From positions 12,003,701 to 12,067,700 of the forward strand of contig OX637396.1 in NCBI GenBank assembly GCA_951799425.1: 64,000 nucleotides of DNA. Reading direction: 5' to 3'. A model generated the notes under the pieces. That model had not been told where the DNA came from. It made no database searches and saw only the letters and a program-made list of their open reading frames with translations. This stretch comes from Ilex aquifolium (Eukaryota; Streptophyta; Magnoliopsida; Aquifoliales; Aquifoliaceae). The number at the start of each line of letters is the position of its first letter. The first letter of the stretch is position 1. Made by a program: the position numbers and the translations under genes. Of the stretch, positions 1 to 11,300 are shown one piece after another.

Positions 1-641
1 TTACTGAAGAATCAATATACTTGTAATAGGAACAGTCGTTCCCACAGACGACGCTAAACTGATAATGTTATTTCACATGAATGAACAGTGAGTTCGAATG
101 CAATGGTATGGAACAGATCTGAGCTACAAGGCTCAAGAATTGGTAGGTGAATGCCCTAGTTATCCGAGGTGTGGTGTGTGAAACAAAGTGGAAATATAGT
201 GGTTCACCGGCTGATGAGCTCGGTTAATCCACTCTACAATTGAGGCTCTTGCTCCTAAGGGGTATATTTATTCAAAAGGTATTTACAGATTGCTCTTTGA
301 TGCCATTCGGGTCCCCCCTTTTGTTGGGACAATATACAGTACTTATAATGTCATTCCTAACTCTAAGAGATCTTTACCAAGATCTTCGCCCTTCATCCGT
401 GGGATCTCCCTTAATTCTGGGATAGGATCTTGGTCAATTGAGTGTTTTACGTCTGGGATGCTGCTTGGCTATTGTTTCGGGGATGCCAGCTGCCATCCAA
501 CTATTTCCTTATCATTTCGGCTATTATTTCGCTTGGGAGGAGCTTGAGTTCTGATCCTCTGAGCTCTGGAACTCCGAACTGACCTCTCGATCTGATCTCC
601 TGGGCTAAGCTCATACTTAGGATTAACTGATGGTACCATCA
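1..641. mobile_element. LTR-retrotransposon-like fragment (probably LTR end)
   Basis: No host coding sequence is seen here. The text resembles the ends of plant LTR retrotransposons: a phrase close to CCCACAGACGGCGCCAA at about 40-56 and a TATA-like stretch near 262-272. The right limit is taken at a perfect 14-bp palindrome, TGATGGTACCATCA (629-642), which ends in CATCA as some plant LTRs do. MULE1 coding sequence starts at once after it, so the LTR element either inserted into MULE1 or truncated it. The left end is outside the window. It is a broken fossil of unknown age; the family assignment (Ty3/gypsy-like) is inferred from general resemblance only. Confidence 0.35.
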
Positions 642-3190
642 GAAATTGTTGTAGAAATAGCTGCTAAGTTGATTGACTTGTTCATACACTTTGATGGGCA
701 ACAATACATGGCACAAAATGTTGACACAGATAAATATTGTCATGTGCACCTATTATCAGATGTATTTATGTTGTGTTCATCAGCATTGACCTTAATGTTC
801 AAATTATTTTGTGAATTGTCTGGTTCAAATGACAGAATGTTATTAGATGATGACAAAGATGTAATGGAGATGTTTAGTAGGCACGAGAATAGAAAACACA
901 TAAACATACATGTTATTCCACAAGAAATTGGAAACATTGTTGTTAATAGAAACAATGTGGAGAATGTAAGTAGTTTGGAGAATATGACCAGTTTAGAGAA
1001 TCAGGGCAATGTTGAGCATGTGGAGAGTCTGGCCAGTGTGAAGAATCAAGGGAATGATGAAGCTGAAAATAGCGATGATGTTGATTTTGAATCTGATGAT
1101 GCATATGGAATTAGGTTTGAAGATGAAGACTATGGAGAAGAGCATGATACCATAGATGAAAAGTTTAGGGTAGATACAGATTTAAACAATGATGATGGGT
1201 TGTCAAACTATGCATCTGGGGATGATGATTCTATTAATTCCAACTCTGAGTCAGATGATAATGTGGACAAAACAAAACACAAAGCTACTGCAAGGACATT
1301 TCACATGAACAGATATGGGAGAGAGTTTGAAATACAGCCTGATGGGACAGTGCAGTTGGAGGTTGGTCAACTGTTTATGGATATTCATCACTTCAGGGAG
1401 ATTTTGAAAGAATATGTTGTGCAGGAGGGATTTCAACTTGTAAGGGATAAAAATGAGAGGAAAAGGATTACATGCCACTGTGGAAATGGGGGCTGCAATT
1501 GGAGGATCCATGCATCTCCACTTCCTGATGGTGTTACATACAGTATTAAGACATTGAGAGGTCCACACACGTGTCAGAAACAGTTACAGTACTGAGGCAA
1601 CATCCAGTTCGCTTGCTAAGAAATTAGAAAATGAAATACGTAGTAATCCTGAAATGAAACTTAATGCTCTTCAAGAAACAATCAATGCTAAGTTGCACAT
1701 AGAAACAGATTTGCAGAAGTGCTATAGAACAAAGAGGAAAGTACTAGATGACATTGATGGGAATCATGGAGAAGCTTATGAGAAAGTGAGGCAATATGGA
1801 AATGAAATCATTCGAAGTAATCCGGGTAGTCTTGTTGCCATAGAAACTGATGATCACAATGCAAATGGTAAGAGGCCTTTCAAGAGGATTTTCATAGCTT
1901 TTAATGCTCTTAGCAGAGAGTTTATCACTGCATGCAGACCATTCATAGGCCTTGATGGATGCCATTTGAAAGGGTCATATGGTAGTGTTCTATTATTTGC
2001 TATTGTCCTAGATGCTAACAATGGTCTTTTTCCTGTTGCATTTAGTGTAGTGGAGAGTGAGAGGTATGATAACTGAAATTTCTTCATTGGTCATTTAGCA
2101 GAAGTCATTGGACATCATGCATCTCCACTTTGTTTCTTGTCTGATCAACAAAAGGTATGTACTGTTATTGTTTTTTTTACTGCTATTACTGCATTTTTTT
2201 TTTTTGCTATTACTACATTTTTTAAACTGCTATTACTACATTTTTTTTACTACTATTACTACTTATGCATTGACTGGCAGGGACTTGAACATGTGTTGAA
2301 GAATAAATTCTCACACGCTAGTCATAGAAGGTGTTGTAGGCATTTATTTTGCAACTTTAAGGCAAAATTTCCTGTATTTTGCTTAGAAGGTTATTTTGGA
2401 AGGCAGCTAGAGCCTATAATGAAGAGGACTTCAATGAAGCTATGCTAGAGGAGAAGTCCAAGTCCCTAGATGCATACCAATGGATGAGTAGGCTGTCATC
2501 TAGTTGCTAGTCTAGGCATGCATTTGATACCAGAATTAAGAGTGATCATGTGACCAATAATTTAAGTGAATCTTTCAATAGTTGGGTAGGATCTTTGAGG
2601 TCAAAGTCTATTATTAATTTGTTGGATGCATCAGGACTAAATTTATGATTAGGATTCAATAGAGGCATGAGAGGGGCAACAGTTGGGAAGGGTTTGTGAC
2701 AGAGAATGTCAGGAAAAAACTTAACAAAATCATTGTTGAGTCAAGATCATGTTCTGTAGTGCATGCAGGTGGAATGTAGTATGAGATAATGGATAATGGG
2801 ATAAGATACATAGTGGTACTTGATGAAAAAAAATGTGACTGTATGGCCTGGGGTATATCAGGCATACCATGTAAGCATGCAGCACAGGCAATTGTACACA
2901 AGAAGTTGAATATTGAGGAATATTATCATGATTTCTTCAAGAAAGAGGCATTCTTAAAAGCTTATGAGCTAATGATACACCCCCTTCGAGGCCAAAGAAA
3001 ATGGCCACATGCAGTTGGTGATATGCTATCTCCTCCCCCTCTAAGAAGACTCCCAGACAGACAAAAAAAAAAACATGAGGAGGGAGGCAAATGAGCCAGC
3101 ATCACATACTAGCTTTGCTAGGAAATCTTTAAGTGTGAAATGTAAAATTTTGCAAAGAGTTTGGTCATAATAAGAGGACATGTCAAAGAG
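630..3190 (+). pseudogene. MULE1 transposase (MURA-like), broken
   Basis: The transposase would cut and rejoin element ends in the nucleus. The parts run in order. A PB1-like N-terminal part lies at about 655-920 (FIHFDGQ, DMFSRH). An acidic linker rich in D and E follows. The MuDR-type DNA-binding part is at about 1330-1590, with CHCGNGGCNWRIHASP. The MULE catalytic core is at about 1900-2150 (CRPFIGLDGCHLKGSYG, LSDQQK). A SWIM finger is at about 2830-2890 (CDCMAWGISGIPCKHAAQA). A zinc knuckle is near 3140-3190 (GHNKRTCQR). An intron of about 125 bp follows LSDQQK at about 2156 (GTATGT donor) and ends in CAG before GGACTTGAAC. The reading frame shifts near 1590 and in the zinc knuckle, and a TGA replaces a Trp codon near 2074, so it is not functional as read. 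Low-complexity arginine/glycine-type sequence follows at 3400-3640. Confidence 0.8.
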
Positions 3191-4057
3191 CTCCTGTTAT
3201 GGCATAACAGACAGCTCCTGTGAGTGCACAACAACCAACTCTTGTTATGGCAGAACATACAGCTTCTCAAGCAGAATCTGGAATTGGACTAACAAATGAA
3301 CAGGTACTAATGCATTCATTTTTTAGTTACTTAGTTTACAACATACACAAGTTGCTAATTCACTTTTCCATACTTATTAGGTATCTGCAATTGGAGGGAC
3401 TAGTGTATGCAAAGGAAGAGGAAGGAAGAGTAAGGGCAAGGGAAGAGGAACACCAGCACAGCCTACCTTACCACCACAAAACCAGAACATTGAAGGGAAA
3501 ACAACACAACCTAACTTGCCACAAGAAAACCAAAACATTGAACGGGCAGTGGACACATGAAGAGGACGAGGCAGGTGCAGGTGCAGGGGCAGGGGCAGGG
3601 GCAGGGGCATGGGGCATGGGGCAAACACAAACTTCTGGGACTTGATCAGTTTATCAATGTTGACTCTTTGATTGTTTTTGTTCCTGGTGTGAATATTTGA
3701 ATATAGTTGGTTTAACACAAGAATAGAGTATGACTTTTGTGTAGAACGGATGGTTTAACAGATTACTTATAAATTTTTGTGCAAAATACCTGCAAATGTC
3801 ACAACAGAATAGTTTGTGACTGCACATGGATGCTAAATATTGTAACTATTATGAATGTATGGAAATGGAGGCAAATTTGAACATTCATGAATGTAACTAT
3901 CAGAACTATTATGAATGTAACTATCAGAACTGCAATGCTTAACAAAATCATGTGCAGTCATATTACATAGAACAAAAGCATCAGATTTGAACAACCAGTC
4001 ATATTACATAGAAAACAAAAGCATCAGATTTGCACAACCAAAAACATCAATCTACAA

Positions 4058-4440
4058 CTACTTCATTCCAACCAAAAACTGTAACACTAAAATCACAATT
4101 ACAACTGTCATCATCTTCTTCATGCATTGTAGGGTGTCCTCTATCGACTTCACTCTTGCAGCCAACTTGTTCAATTCAACATTTGTCTTTGTATTGCGAT
4201 GTCCTATTCCATACCCTTCAAGTTGGGCGATCAGTGGTACAATAGATATCGGATGACATCATGCAAAAATCTGCAGGACTCTTTTTCACAATTGTAATAC
4301 AATCTTCCTTTACTAGACTTATCTGATTCCACTATCTTAACCACATTTTTTTTCTCACAAAAACATTGTTTATAACTATATCTTAGATCAAACTCCTCAT
4401 CCCCTATGTCTCTACCTCCACCAACAGTTGAAGAAGACAT
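4058..4440 (-). pseudogene. GRF-type zinc finger / coiled-coil / membrane-segment gene of MULE1
   Basis: This small gene lies convergent to the MULE1 transposase. From the ATG at 4440 it reads MSSSTVGGG and then a GRF-like zinc-binding pattern (CFCEKK, GRLYYNC, ESCRFLH). After a frame change it continues as an amphipathic helix (LNKLAARVKSIEDTL) and a hydrophobic C-terminal segment (TVVIVILVLQFLVG) ending at 4058. The frame change may be damage or a small intron that I did not resolve. The same architecture recurs in MULE2 at 43734-44285. The function is unknown. The layout suggests a membrane-anchored protein with a nucleic-acid or protein-binding zinc finger. Confidence 0.55.
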
Positions 4441-4485
4441 CAATCATATAATAATACATCACAATATACTGACATTTAAACATCT

Positions 4486-4700
4486 AAAAAAAAAATTGCA
4501 TGAAAAAAATTATAAAAAAAATTGCTTGAAAAAAAATTTGATTGAAAAAAAAAAAATTTAAACTATCTGCATGAAAAAAAAATTGAGTAAAAAAAATGCA
4601 TGAACAAATATTAAAAAAAATTGCATGAAAAAATGAAAAATATCTGCATAAAAAAATTAAAAAATTTAGTAAATGAAAAATTTTTTAAAAATTGCATAAA
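4486..4700. repeat. A-rich degenerate minisatellite
   Basis: Repeated short phrases of the type ATTGCATGAAAAAAA, in about eight loose copies, lie just upstream of the minus-strand GRF gene. The stretch is A-rich on the plus strand and has no coding potential. Confidence 0.6.
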
Positions 4701-4818
4701 AAACATTTACTAACTTTTGTAATGAACAATCAGTATGGAGAACAACTTGAAGAACAAACCCTTCACTTTCAGTCTGACTTCTGGCCACACAACTTCCAGC
4801 CAACAAAAAAGGGTTATG

Positions 4819-4820
<2 letters not shown>

Positions 4821-4887
<67 letters not shown>
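4821..4887. repeat. (TA)n(TG)n compound microsatellite
   Basis: About 17 TA units pass directly into about 15 TG units, inside the right part of MULE1. The number of units is likely variable. Confidence 0.95.
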
Positions 4888-4888
<1 letters not shown>

Positions 4889-5195
4889 AAAAGGGTTGAG
4901 GACATATTAGTACATTTATATAAGGAGGGGTAGTTTGGACATTTTCAAAAAAATTAAAGGCAAATCGTTATTTTTTTCACCGGCACTGCTAAACTTTACT
5001 GTTAATGGGGTGTCTTTGGTTTAAAAGTGTAAACCAGAAGGGAGTGCAGTGAAATTTCAGAATAGGTAGGGGGTGTCATTAAATTTATGCCTAACTAGAG
5101 GAGGTGTGAATAAAAATTTTCCTTAGCATTTAGATTTGAGTAAAACCCAAACTGTTTGGGGCACTAACCTGTGGCGCCTTTGGTAACCGTTTTGT

Positions 5196-5773
5196 AAAGG
5201 TAGGAATGGTATTGCGTCATGTCATGTCGTGTCGTGTCGTGTCGTGTCGTGTCATATTAGATCGGTATTGAGTATTAGTTAATTCTAATCTAACATGTTT
5301 AATTAATTGTCATCTTTGTTGTGTCATATTGTGTTAACTTATTTATTTTTATGTCGTGTTCGTGTTAACCCTGTGAATAAAAAATTTAATGCTCAATTTT
5401 ATGTCTAAAATTTTTATTATCACTTAATCAAACTTTATGCTCATACTTTTTCTATGAACTAAAAAATTAACTTAATAAATGTAATAATAAAAATGAATAA
5501 AAATATCTTTTTTTGTATAAGAATTAGGTCACTACTTGATAAAATATAATAAAAATTAACACTTTATTCTTATAATAAACGTGTTAATCTTGTCAATTTC
5601 GCATTGTTCGTATTTGACACTAACTCAACCTATTTATTATTCGTATTAACGATTTGTGTCTTATACGAGTTCGTGTATTGAAATAATTACGAGTTCGTGT
5701 ATTGAAATGATTAATCCTAACCCGCTAATTTTGACTCGTGTTTTTTTGTTGTGTAAAAAATTATCATCCCTAC
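5196..5773. mobile_element. Non-autonomous hAT-type element with CGTGT-rich body
   Basis: The ends are inverted: GTAGGAATGGTA near the left and the reverse complement of TATCATCCCTAC at the right. They match the common plant hAT terminus TAGGGATGGCAA. The 8-bp sequence CGTTTTGT flanks the element on both sides (5188-5195 and 5774-5781) and fits a hAT target-site duplication. Four or so extra bases lie between the left duplication and the canonical terminus. The left part holds a GTGTC pentamer array (about 5216-5255). No transposase is present. Confidence 0.65.
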
Positions 5774-5781
5774 CGTTTTGT

Positions 5782-7225
5782 TTTTTATTTTTAATTTTTG
5801 CCAAAAAATAAATAAATAAATAACGTGTTTAGTATGTATTTTCGTTTTTTTAAGCTTTTTTTTTAAAAAAAAAAACAAGCGCAAAATTTACAAACAAAAA
5901 AATGATGTTTTCAAAAAAACCAAAAAGTATCATGCATGGGAGATCAATCCCTCATCTTCGGTCCGATCAAAAACTGATCATCTATACCGAGAATAGAGTA
6001 TTCATGAGGGATAAATCTCTCATACACCTATTGGATTGACCGTAAGCCCTATTAAACATTAAAACTTGATGTTAATTTAATAGGTACAATAAAATCGCAT
6101 CATTAGATCAATTTTTTAGGTCCCAATACACCAAGTAGCAATGTCATGTGGTGCATGAACCGAACGAGAAATTGTTATAATATTTAGTCGACACATAAGT
6201 TGATTTTTTAAAAAGAAAATTCTTATATCTTTACAAGTAATAATAATTCTTCGGATACGGGAAAATCACATGGCCTGTCCTCAGCGAGTAGAGGCGTGCT
6301 TATGTCGCTCAGGCTCGTTACTCTGAGTAGAACCAAGGGCAAAGCTCGAATGTATGAACCGGTCCTTTAACTCATACACTCAGGACTTGCGTTTCGCCGG
6401 GGACTCAAAACCCACACCAAAGATTTTGATACGATGTCCGTCTAAGCAACTAAAGTCTTGTCCTACCAAACAACCATGTTTTTTTACGCCCAAGGGACTT
6501 CGAACACCTGACCTCCCACCGAGAATCCAGAGGCCCTGGCCAATATTGCCATCTAATACTCTATAAGCACTGAGTATCTTTTCCCACCTAATATAATCAG
6601 ATGGTCAATCAAACCTGCTTGCAACGTCTTTGTAGGAGATTTTGGAATCAATTACCAATTTTGTTTATTTTTCTACTCTATTTATCATTGATTATCCTTT
6701 GGACTCATTTCTTAATTTAGCATTATTTATGATTTCTCAATTTTAATTGCAACACATTTTTATTAATAAAAAAAATATTGAAAGCGTGTTTGTACTGAAA
6801 AGTCTGAGTTTAAACAACATTTTTGTATAACGAAGGTTAAATAGGAAATTAAATTAAAAATCTCGGTAAAAAGAGAATAAGATTGAATCTCCTCCTCCTT
6901 TACATTTTACTATTTGACGTATATGAAATTCATTCTCATTTATAAAAAATAGTACAAATATCATAATTAATCCTTAAAGTTTTTCCCTATTTTTAAAATG
7001 AATCTTGAACTTTTATTTGTCATAATTTAATCCCCGAACTCTTTATTTTTTGTCAATAAAATCCTTCTGTCCATTTCACTCGAAATTAAAGTTCAGAACT
7101 AAATTGAAATAATTAAAAGTTAAGAATTAGAGTCAAAATTTATGAACTAATTATATCATTTACCCTAAAAAATATATCACCCATACAATTTGAATATTAT
7201 TGGATCTCTATGTATGTTATTGTCT
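5782..7225. other. AT-rich intergenic stretch, possible SINE trace
   Basis: No gene is seen. On the minus strand, around 6480-6570, a tRNA-like pair of boxes can be read: GGTGGGAGGTCAGGTGTTCG resembles a pol III B box, and an A-box-like phrase lies 20-40 bp upstream. This could be an eroded SINE. The rest is AT-rich without recognised features. Confidence 0.3.
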
Positions 7226-7234
7226 TTATAATAA

Positions 7235-7415
7235 GAAAAATGTTATTTAAACCTAAAAATCTGACATAATTTGTTGACCTAATGATGTGACTTCATTGGA
7301 ACCATTAGATTAACACTAAGTTCCAATGTTTGATGGAGCCCACAATCAATCCAAAGGTCATAGTGAATTAGGTCAGCAAATTAAGTCAGTCAATTAGGTT
7401 CTAATAACATTGCTC
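7235..7415. mobile_element. 181-bp MITE with Mutator-type 9-bp duplication
   Basis: The two ends are inverted copies of about 50 bp at roughly 75-80% identity. The left begins GAAAAATGTTATTTAAACC and the right, reversed, begins GAGCAATGTTATTAGAACC. The 9-bp sequence TTATAATAA flanks it exactly (7226-7234 and 7416-7424). The 9-bp duplication points to a Mutator-type element. It has no coding capacity. Confidence 0.8.
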
Positions 7416-7639
7416 TTATAATAAACTTACTTCAGTATATTAGGCCATTTTAAATATTTTTTCGATTCGATGTGGGTTTTTCTGTGATTACCCAACATAC
7501 CGTGTGCTATAATGCAATTATAAATCCACAAATTGTGCTTTTATATCTGGTCTTTTTAAGTAAGTAAATCCACAAGTAGGAGATCCTGAAAGGGGTTATT
7601 TGTTGTATGAAAAAACAATCCTTTGGTCACAAGTATACA

Positions 7640-7785
7640 TATATATTTTTTTTACTATACAGGGTGTCCAAACTTATATCGACTACTCCCTCGAAGGGTT
7701 TTAGATGTATGAGAAATGAACCTAAAACCTCTGGGTTATCAGATGCCAGCCTAAACCACTAAATCACTACTAACAGTTATCATAC
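7640..7785 (-). mobile_element. SINE-like tRNA-derived fragment
   Basis: Read on the minus strand, the sequence has an A-box-like phrase (GTGATTTAGTGGTTTAGG) and, about 30 bp later, a B-box-like phrase (GAGGTTTTAGGTTCATTTC). This spacing is typical of the pol III promoter of plant SINEs. The ends and target duplications were not resolved. Confidence 0.4.
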
Positions 7786-8306
7786 GTATATTTGATGGGC
7801 TTAAAGCTTTTCCATATAGCGTAAAAGCCTGTGAGAGATGAGAAAGGTAGGTGGATCAAAGGGTTCAACCGCAGTATAAGGCATTACCATCAGAAGTCAG
7901 AACTCCAATGGAGATTTAATGAGAGAGAGGCACACACAAGGAATTGATTTAATGAGAGATTTGTTGCCAAGTTCCATGCAAATCGAAGAAACAATACAAT
8001 TTGTATAACCAATATTCTCAAAATTACATTGCAACTGTTTCTGGAATGAAGGGGAGGAAGATCAAGACTAAAATCTCTAATCTGAACATAACCAAGTGCC
8101 TCACCTTTCGTCAAAGAAACAATATAGAGAGAGAGAGAGATGAAAATGACAGGAAAAAAAAAAAAGTTCCGTTCTTTACCACTGTATCCAAAAAAGAACA
8201 TGTGGGGGATGGATCCAATGCTTGATAAAATACAATTTCACATTAGTGTGGTCCCTATGACAAAAAAACATATGGAAATGAGGATGAACAAAAACTCACA
8301 CTATGG

Positions 8307-11300
8307 TTATCTCAAAGAATCCTGCCGCCTTAGAGGGATGCCTTCTTGACCAAAACCATTTTCCTCGTCTGTCTGCTTGGAAAGTCGCATGGATGGAGAC
8401 ATAGAACCTGTATGCATTGATGGCATTGTTCACATGTAAGGCCAGGAATGAGGAAAGATGGAAACACGGGTAACTCATATACGAACTTTTTTATCTTTGC
8501 ACAATCGTCTTTTTATATCAATGTGTGCAGTTTAAAAACTGCCCATGAGTGACCTAAGATCCTTACTTTTGTTGCCACTAACCTAATCTCATATTAACAT
8601 CGCAAGAGCCTAAACAAATGATATAGAAGCGTTACCATCGGCCATGTCTTTTGTTTTGTGAAGAAGGAAGGTTCCAGACAGGATTGTCACAAACCCACAC
8701 ATTTCGGTGACAATCTGGGTTGGATTCTGCCTATCCCAGTCCTGTGATCACAATTATCAAGCATCAACAACATTGTCCAAGCTAATCCATAGAAATTTCA
8801 CACAAGTAGATTGATGTAACATTTCCCCATCCCAGAGGCATTAGGAAGACAAAGTTGGAATTTGATTTAGAGGAAGAAGAAATTACTTTCAGACTAAAAG
8901 CTAAAACATGTCATCATTAATATTTGACAATCTGAAATTACAAAAAATCAAAACAACAATTGAACGGCAGTAATGGTATGTATGTATGTACAAGAAGGTG
9001 CAAGTGCTAGCCATTCACAAAACAGTCCTCACTCCTCTAGCTACTAACACAACAAAAGGCACACACTCCATGCATCAGAGACAAATGGAATGCTTAGTCC
9101 ATTTTCTTACATGATTCATAGAAATGGCCAGGTTATAAATCACCATTAACCTCCCTTACTTTTATAGATAAATCAGGAAAAAAAAAAGAACAGCTATTTC
9201 ATACCAGTGCATGACCTCTTATTACCACCAAGTCACTAATGGTCCTTTTTATTCTTCTTAATTCTTACCAATAGAATTGAACCCCTTACACCCTCCCACT
9301 CATAATGGAAGTCGAACCTGGTGACTGCTTCCTTAGTACTGTAGCCCCACCATTATTAGAAAGCCAAGGCATGGAAGCCATTCGCGAAGTCTAGTCCTTT
9401 TTCTTCTTTTTTTTTTTTACCTTTATTTGCATTTATATTTTTTAAAATTTCTTTGGTTTTTTTGGTGGTCATAGTTGGGGGGTAGGGATGACATTGGGGC
9501 TTCCCAGTTTCCACTGTTGCTATCCTAAAAGTTCTCAGATTTTCAGAGCCTAAATTTAAGCAATTGTTTTACCTACCTCAGTCTTGGGCTTCAGGCAGGC
9601 AGCACAATGCTAATGCCTTCAAGTTACCATAATTCACGCATGTCCAACAGCCAAAATCATTGTTACAAGAAACAAATTCGATACTCTATTAGAGCTTTCA
9701 TGACTAGATTATACACTACAGAACCTCCTGCAAGAGAGTATATTTCCCCGTCTAGCAGGGAAATATTACACTGCAAAAACTATTACACTGCCCGATACTT
9801 TACACTTTCCAAGAACCATCAAAAAAGCATCTGTCATGCAAGCTGGTCAGCAAAAGCATATCAATTTTACTGCTCCGGCTGCATGTTGAATCTCTACATT
9901 TTTCAATAAATACTACAAGCACATAAGGGATATTATCCTCTTCACTGAAGGGAACCAGTCAGGGGCAGAGCTACTCAAAAGGGAGGGGGGCACTTGCCCC
10001 CACTGACTTTGCACAATCCTTGTACATATATAGCATTAAATGGTCATTCCACTCTTTAATTCACCACCCCCCCCCCCCCCCCCCCCACCCCCTTATTTTT
10101 TAAAAATTTATATGGTTGTCCTAGTTTATTCTTTTTTAGTAAATCATTTGCCCACTTACCTTTCTAATCCAGTAAGCCAAATGTTCCATTTTAGAGCTGC
10201 ATGAGACAATGCATACAACTCTCTTTCCACAAGCTAGTGGCTCGTAACTCAAAAAGACACGATTAGATACAAATGATAAAATATCTTAAACCAAAAGTGT
10301 GTATTCAGTTTTTTCAAAGAATCAAATTTCTCAACAAAATGGATGATTATTCCATTGTATATATTGAAAGAAAATTTAGTATGGAATCAATTATATTGGA
10401 TTTTGGGGATACAACCAAGGAGTTTGGCAACATTGCTCTCTTCGGAATTTTGGGAAGTTGGCCTGCTGTTTGTAATTGAAAGATGAATGTTATGTTTAGG
10501 ATTGCTGCCTTTGTGGGACTGTTATGGTTGGTTAGCATAAAGGATTGGAGTATTTGTCCACCCTTAATCTTTTCTTTTAACTACCTATTTCTTATTATTA
10601 ATAAAATATACTTATCCAAAAAAAAAAGTCATATTTTGCTTAAATATATGATGGATATTGTTTTTTATGAGGTAATTTAATTCCAAATCTTAATATATTG
10701 TTATACTTAGAAATTTTATATATTAGGCGATTTTTTATCCCTCTAAACAAAATCCTGGCTTCATCCCTAGACCCAACATGCTTTCTTGATCGTACTTTGT
10801 GGCTGCAATGTTGCTATGAATTATATTAATACTTCTTCGATAACTAGGAATTGAACAGACTAAAATTTTCACAGAAAACAAGGAAACAAATAAAAGGGAG
10901 ACAAAAAAACTTCAACTAGACAACAAGCAAAATCAATATATTGCTCTCACAAATTGAGTCTTTACAGAAAGAGGGAATTTCACGACATAATGAAAATATT
11001 ATGTGCAGAAATCATTAATGAACTACAGTAAAACAAAAGGCATCACATCATAGTTGAGCATAATATGATTCTTCAATCAAATTTCACCAAGCAAGAAAGC
11101 TACATGCTTCTCTGGTCAACAAAAGAATTACCTTAAACATGATCACACTCGCCAAGATAGTCAAAGATGTAAACATGACGTAGTATATGGGAGATACAAC
11201 AGCTGTGTTGAATGTATCAAGGGCCTGCATTAGGAAAGAAATTAGAATACAGAAGAATAATGACCACATGTGAATCGGGAAAAAAGGTAAGGGACACAAA

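Larger units (their letters stand above)
630..5122 (+). mobile_element. MULE1, Mutator-like DNA transposon, 5' part missing
   Basis: This is a decayed Mutator-like element. On the plus strand it has a MURA-type transposase (N-terminal PB1-like part, DNA-binding part, MULE DDE core, SWIM zinc finger, zinc knuckle). On the minus strand, convergent to it, is a small GRF-zinc-finger gene (4058-4440). The right end is placed at about 5122, where the reverse complement begins GGAAAATTTTTATTCACACC and runs on with phrases typical of plant MULE termini (ACACCCCCTACC). No matching left terminus is in the window because LTR-like sequence abuts the transposase. The spacer 4486-4900 is A-rich and holds a (TA)n(TG)n tract. 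Confidence 0.75.

Noticed and set aside
3377-3718. 113-residue minus-strand frame rich in Pro and Leu
   Set aside because: It is antisense of low-complexity GGGGCA repeats at the end of the MULE1 transposase.
10273-10680. Two small plus-strand frames in NIPA intron 7
   Set aside because: They lie inside the hAT-like element and its poly-A-tailed insert. No transposase or host domain is visible.
9960-10770. A second copy of the 48198-63303 hAT
   Set aside because: The ends are similar, but the interior is not and no transposase is present. It is kept only as a hAT-like non-autonomous element.
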